A DNA stretch of 64,000 bases, taken from Salinicola endophyticus (lineage in GTDB: Bacteria > Pseudomonadota > Gammaproteobacteria > Pseudomonadales > Halomonadaceae). The number at the start of each line of letters is the position of its first letter. Positions within the stretch are counted from its first letter, which is position 1. Below are positions 62,379 through 64,000 of this stretch, piece by piece. The notes below the pieces were generated by a model that saw only the letters and a program-made list of their open reading frames with translations, did no database searches and had not been told where the DNA came from. The translations under genes and the position numbers were made by a program. The stretch spans positions 2,790,001-2,854,000 of the forward strand of contig NZ_CP159578.1 of NCBI RefSeq assembly GCF_040536835.1, read 5' to 3'.

Positions 62379-62930
62379 ATGACCAAGACCAAACTGTTCT
62401 CTGCCATGGTTGTTGCCGGCGCTTGCGCATTCGGAACCCAGGCCGCATTCGCCTACGGCGCCGGTGACTTCTTCGCCCGTGCTGGCGTTGCCAAGACCGA
62501 CGTCGACACCGGCTACGCCGATAGCGACACCGGCGCCTATCTGGGTCTCGGCTACATGTTCCACGACAAGCTGGGCGTAGAGCTGAGCTCCATGACCGAA
62601 ACCAAGGTCCACGCCGAAGGCGGCACCTTCAAGCAGGTTCCGGTCAACCTGATGGCGCAGTACTACCCGCTGGGCGGCATGGACTCCCGCGTGCAGCCGT
62701 ACGCAGGCGTCGGTGTCAACTACACCACCTTCTCTGACGAGAGCGGTGTGGGCAGCGTCGATGACTCCTGGGGCGCCACGGGTGAACTGGGTGTCGACCT
62801 GAACGTCACCCAGAACTTCGGCTTCAACGCTTTCGCTCAGTACACCGACGTCAGCGCCGACATCAGCGGCGGCCGCGACATCGACCTCGACCCGGTCACC
62901 GTGGGTGCCGGCGCGATGCTGCGCTTCTAA
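62379..62930 (+). CDS. OmpW/OmpA-like small outer-membrane beta-barrel protein
   Basis: The 183-residue protein has a signal peptide (KLFSAMVVAGACAFGTQAAFA). The mature part is an eight-strand barrel: GDFFARAGVAKTDVD, GAYLGLGYMFHDKLGVELSSM, PVNLMAQYYPLGG, VQPYAGVGVNYTTFSDE and a C-terminal VTVGAGAMLRF ending in Phe. The layout (ARAG start, QYYP, QPYAGVGVNYT) is that of the OmpW family, small pores for hydrophobic solutes. ATG 62379 has AAGGAG nine bases upstream; a TTG six bases earlier is too close to it. It is a single gene with its own terminator. Confidence 0.85.
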   Translation: MTKTKLFSAMVVAGACAFGTQAAFAYGAGDFFARAGVAKTDVDTGYADSDTGAYLGLGYMFHDKLGVELSSMTETKVHAEGGTFKQVPVNLMAQYYPLGGMDSRVQPYAGVGVNYTTFSDESGVGSVDDSWGATGELGVDLNVTQNFGFNAFAQYTDVSADISGGRDIDLDPVTVGAGAMLRF

Positions 62931-62950
62931 GCGTCATCGCAACGACAAAA

Positions 62951-62975
62951 ACCGGGCCAATGGCCCGGTTTTTTT
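62951..62975 (+). terminator. Intrinsic terminator of the OmpW-like gene
   Basis: ACCGGGCC / GGCCCGGT stem with loop AAT, flanked by A- and T-runs (bidirectional form), 20 bp after the stop. Confidence 0.95.
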
Positions 62976-63041
62976 ATGCCCGCTCGTCTTGCAGGCTCAC
63001 GGGATGGGCGCCGTCCACAGGCAGCGCGACACCCGCCGGCG

Positions 63042-63368
63042 TCACCCTTCGGTGACGAGCCGGTCCACTCTCTGCAGCGCCTCAACCACCACCGTCTTGT
63101 GTGGTCCCGAGACATCCTTCAGCCAGACCTCCAGTGCCGGGGCCACTTCGCACTTGGCGGGTAGCGGCGCGCGCGCGTCCACTAGCGCCTGGAGTCGCGC
63201 CACGAACACGTAGCGCAGCCATTGGGGCAGCGTCATGCGATCGACACAGAACGGCTGCTGGCTGTCGAAGGCGTCCGCCGGCGGCGCTGACACCTCCCAC
63301 AGCTCGGCCTCATCCAGCGCACTTTCCAGCTGGCGCAACGCCTGCGCCAGCGCATCATGTGAAGTCAT
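63042..63368 (-). CDS. yqcC: YqcC family protein (DUF446)
   Basis: The 108-residue protein matches E. coli YqcC: ALAQALRQLESALDEAELWEVSAPPADAFDSQQPFCVDRMTLPQWLRYVFVARLQALVDARAPLPAKCEVAPALEVWL. It is a small all-helical cytoplasmic protein of unknown function that in enterobacteria lies next to the pseudouridine synthase truC. No truC is visible here; the gene on the other side is divergent. Confidence 0.92.
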   Translation of the reverse strand: MTSHDALAQALRQLESALDEAELWEVSAPPADAFDSQQPFCVDRMTLPQWLRYVFVARLQALVDARAPLPAKCEVAPALEVWLKDVSGPHKTVVVEALQRVDRLVTEG

Positions 63369-63668
63369 TCAGGCTCCTTGCTTGCCGAGGTCCGGGACCG
63401 TTCGCCGTCAGCGCCCGGCGCCGCTGCGATGGCGAAGTTGCCGCGCGCGCGCTGGCAGCACCGCCCCGGTGTCGTTGCGCGCCCATTGTGACCCATTCGG
63501 GTTGCTCACAGATACCCTGAAAGAGACTGTGGATAAACTCTGAACAGATCGCCCTTGGCGGCTCGCCATGAGATATCGCGAGGCATGCTCAATTTTTGGC
63601 CAGCCTCTGTTCACTCCCGGGCAGGCGCGTTACAGTGCGCGCCTCTCTTCACTGGCTAGCGACGATCG
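63369..63668. other. Intergenic region between yqcC and the DUF3549 gene
   Basis: No gene supported. An exact DnaA-box-like TGTGGATAA lies at 63528-63536. It should contain both divergent promoters. Confidence 0.4.
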
Positions 63669-64000
63669 ATGCAGACGCTGAGCGACTTTTTCGCCCAGAG
63701 CGGCGCCGAGGTGGCGCTTGCGAGCCTGGGCCGGCGCGTGGCGCCGTTGACCCGCGACACCTTCGAAGCCTTCGAGCGCGAGCGCCAGGCCTGGCCGCTG
63801 CCGTGGAACGCCCAGGCGCAGTTCGCCTGTGCCCTGCGCTGGCCGGCGGCGGGTGCCGATCCGGTAGTATGGTTCTTGGCTCTGCCGCTGGACGAGCAGG
63901 GCATGCTCAGCCCGGCGTCACGGGACGCTTTTCTCGAGCGCCTGCTGCTGACCCTGGGCGCCAGCGGCGAGGCCCCGAACAGCTCGGCGCCGGACAACCT
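63669..64000 (+). CDS. DUF3549 family protein, N-terminal part
   Basis: The gene runs off the window after 110 codons. It begins MQTLSDFFAQSGAEVALASLGRRVAPLTRDTFEAFE and has WPLPWNAQAQFACALRW, VVWFLALPLDEQGML and SRDAFLERLLLTLG. This is the start pattern of the DUF3549 proteins of Pseudomonas and Halomonas, which have no known function. The frame stays open to the last base and its codon usage matches that of the host genes. It is divergent from yqcC. Confidence 0.78.
   Translation, partial: MQTLSDFFAQSGAEVALASLGRRVAPLTRDTFEAFERERQAWPLPWNAQAQFACALRWPAAGADPVVWFLALPLDEQGMLSPASRDAFLERLLLTLGASGEAPNSSAPDN

Overview
The window is high-GC gammaproteobacterial chromosome. Gene order and protein sequences suggest a halophilic Halomonadaceae-type organism (Halomonas, Salinicola or Chromohalobacter). 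This is inferred from the Pseudomonas-like nag cluster, short PutA plus PutP, and the ycjXF, yqcC and DUF3549 genes; no rRNA or species marker is present.

Layout. 1-19454 is a normal host backbone. It holds the start of a glucan biosynthesis gene (opgG/opgD), a sodium:solute symporter, ycjX-ycjF, a yigL-type phosphatase, a complete N-acetylglucosamine PTS operon on the minus strand (nagR-nagA-SIS deaminase-nagF-nagE) with phased operator repeats, a NAD(P)-binding protein, RNase II, and a translationally coupled glycosyltransferase / DUF2334 deacetylase / LPG-flippase-like cassette.

19462-36230 is an accessory island for lignin-derived aromatic acids. vanB-vanA and divergent vanR carry three VanR-type palindromes and are bracketed by degraded IS481-family transposase ends. 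Then come a TRAP transporter (dctM-Q-P), a LysR regulator with two HTH domains, and a tightly packed operon: galB, galC, galD, an alpha/beta hydrolase, a SnoaL-like protein and a two-subunit LigA/LigB extradiol dioxygenase. A frameshifted IS481-family element with 6-bp target duplications follows, then a decayed one-piece gallate dioxygenase (galA) and a DcaP-like porin. The genes suggest outer-membrane entry (porin), TRAP uptake, O-demethylation of vanillate or syringate (VanAB), ring opening (LigAB-like), and conversion of oxalomesaconate to pyruvate and oxaloacetate (GalD, GalB, GalC).

36561-50344 is the TCA-cycle hub: sdhCDAB-sucAB-lpd-sucCD on the minus strand, with hairpins in three of its gaps, and gltA divergent to it. 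SucB has two lipoyl domains. 50656-55221 has tRNA-Glu, tRNA-Ala, gltX, an XRE regulator, a small Cys-rich protein and an MFS exporter. 55222-62105 has a possible small RNA with a strong terminator, a small membrane protein, an AraC-type regulator, putA and putP. The window ends with an OmpW-like barrel, yqcC, and the start of a DUF3549 gene.

No CRISPR array, prophage, toxin-antitoxin pair or restriction system was seen. The observations most worth following are the galA fossil beside the LigAB/GalBCD operon, the island's IS481 architecture (including stop codons supplied by the CTAG target), the tandem-HTH LysR protein, the glycosyltransferase-DUF2334-flippase cassette, and the orphan transcript ending at 55476.
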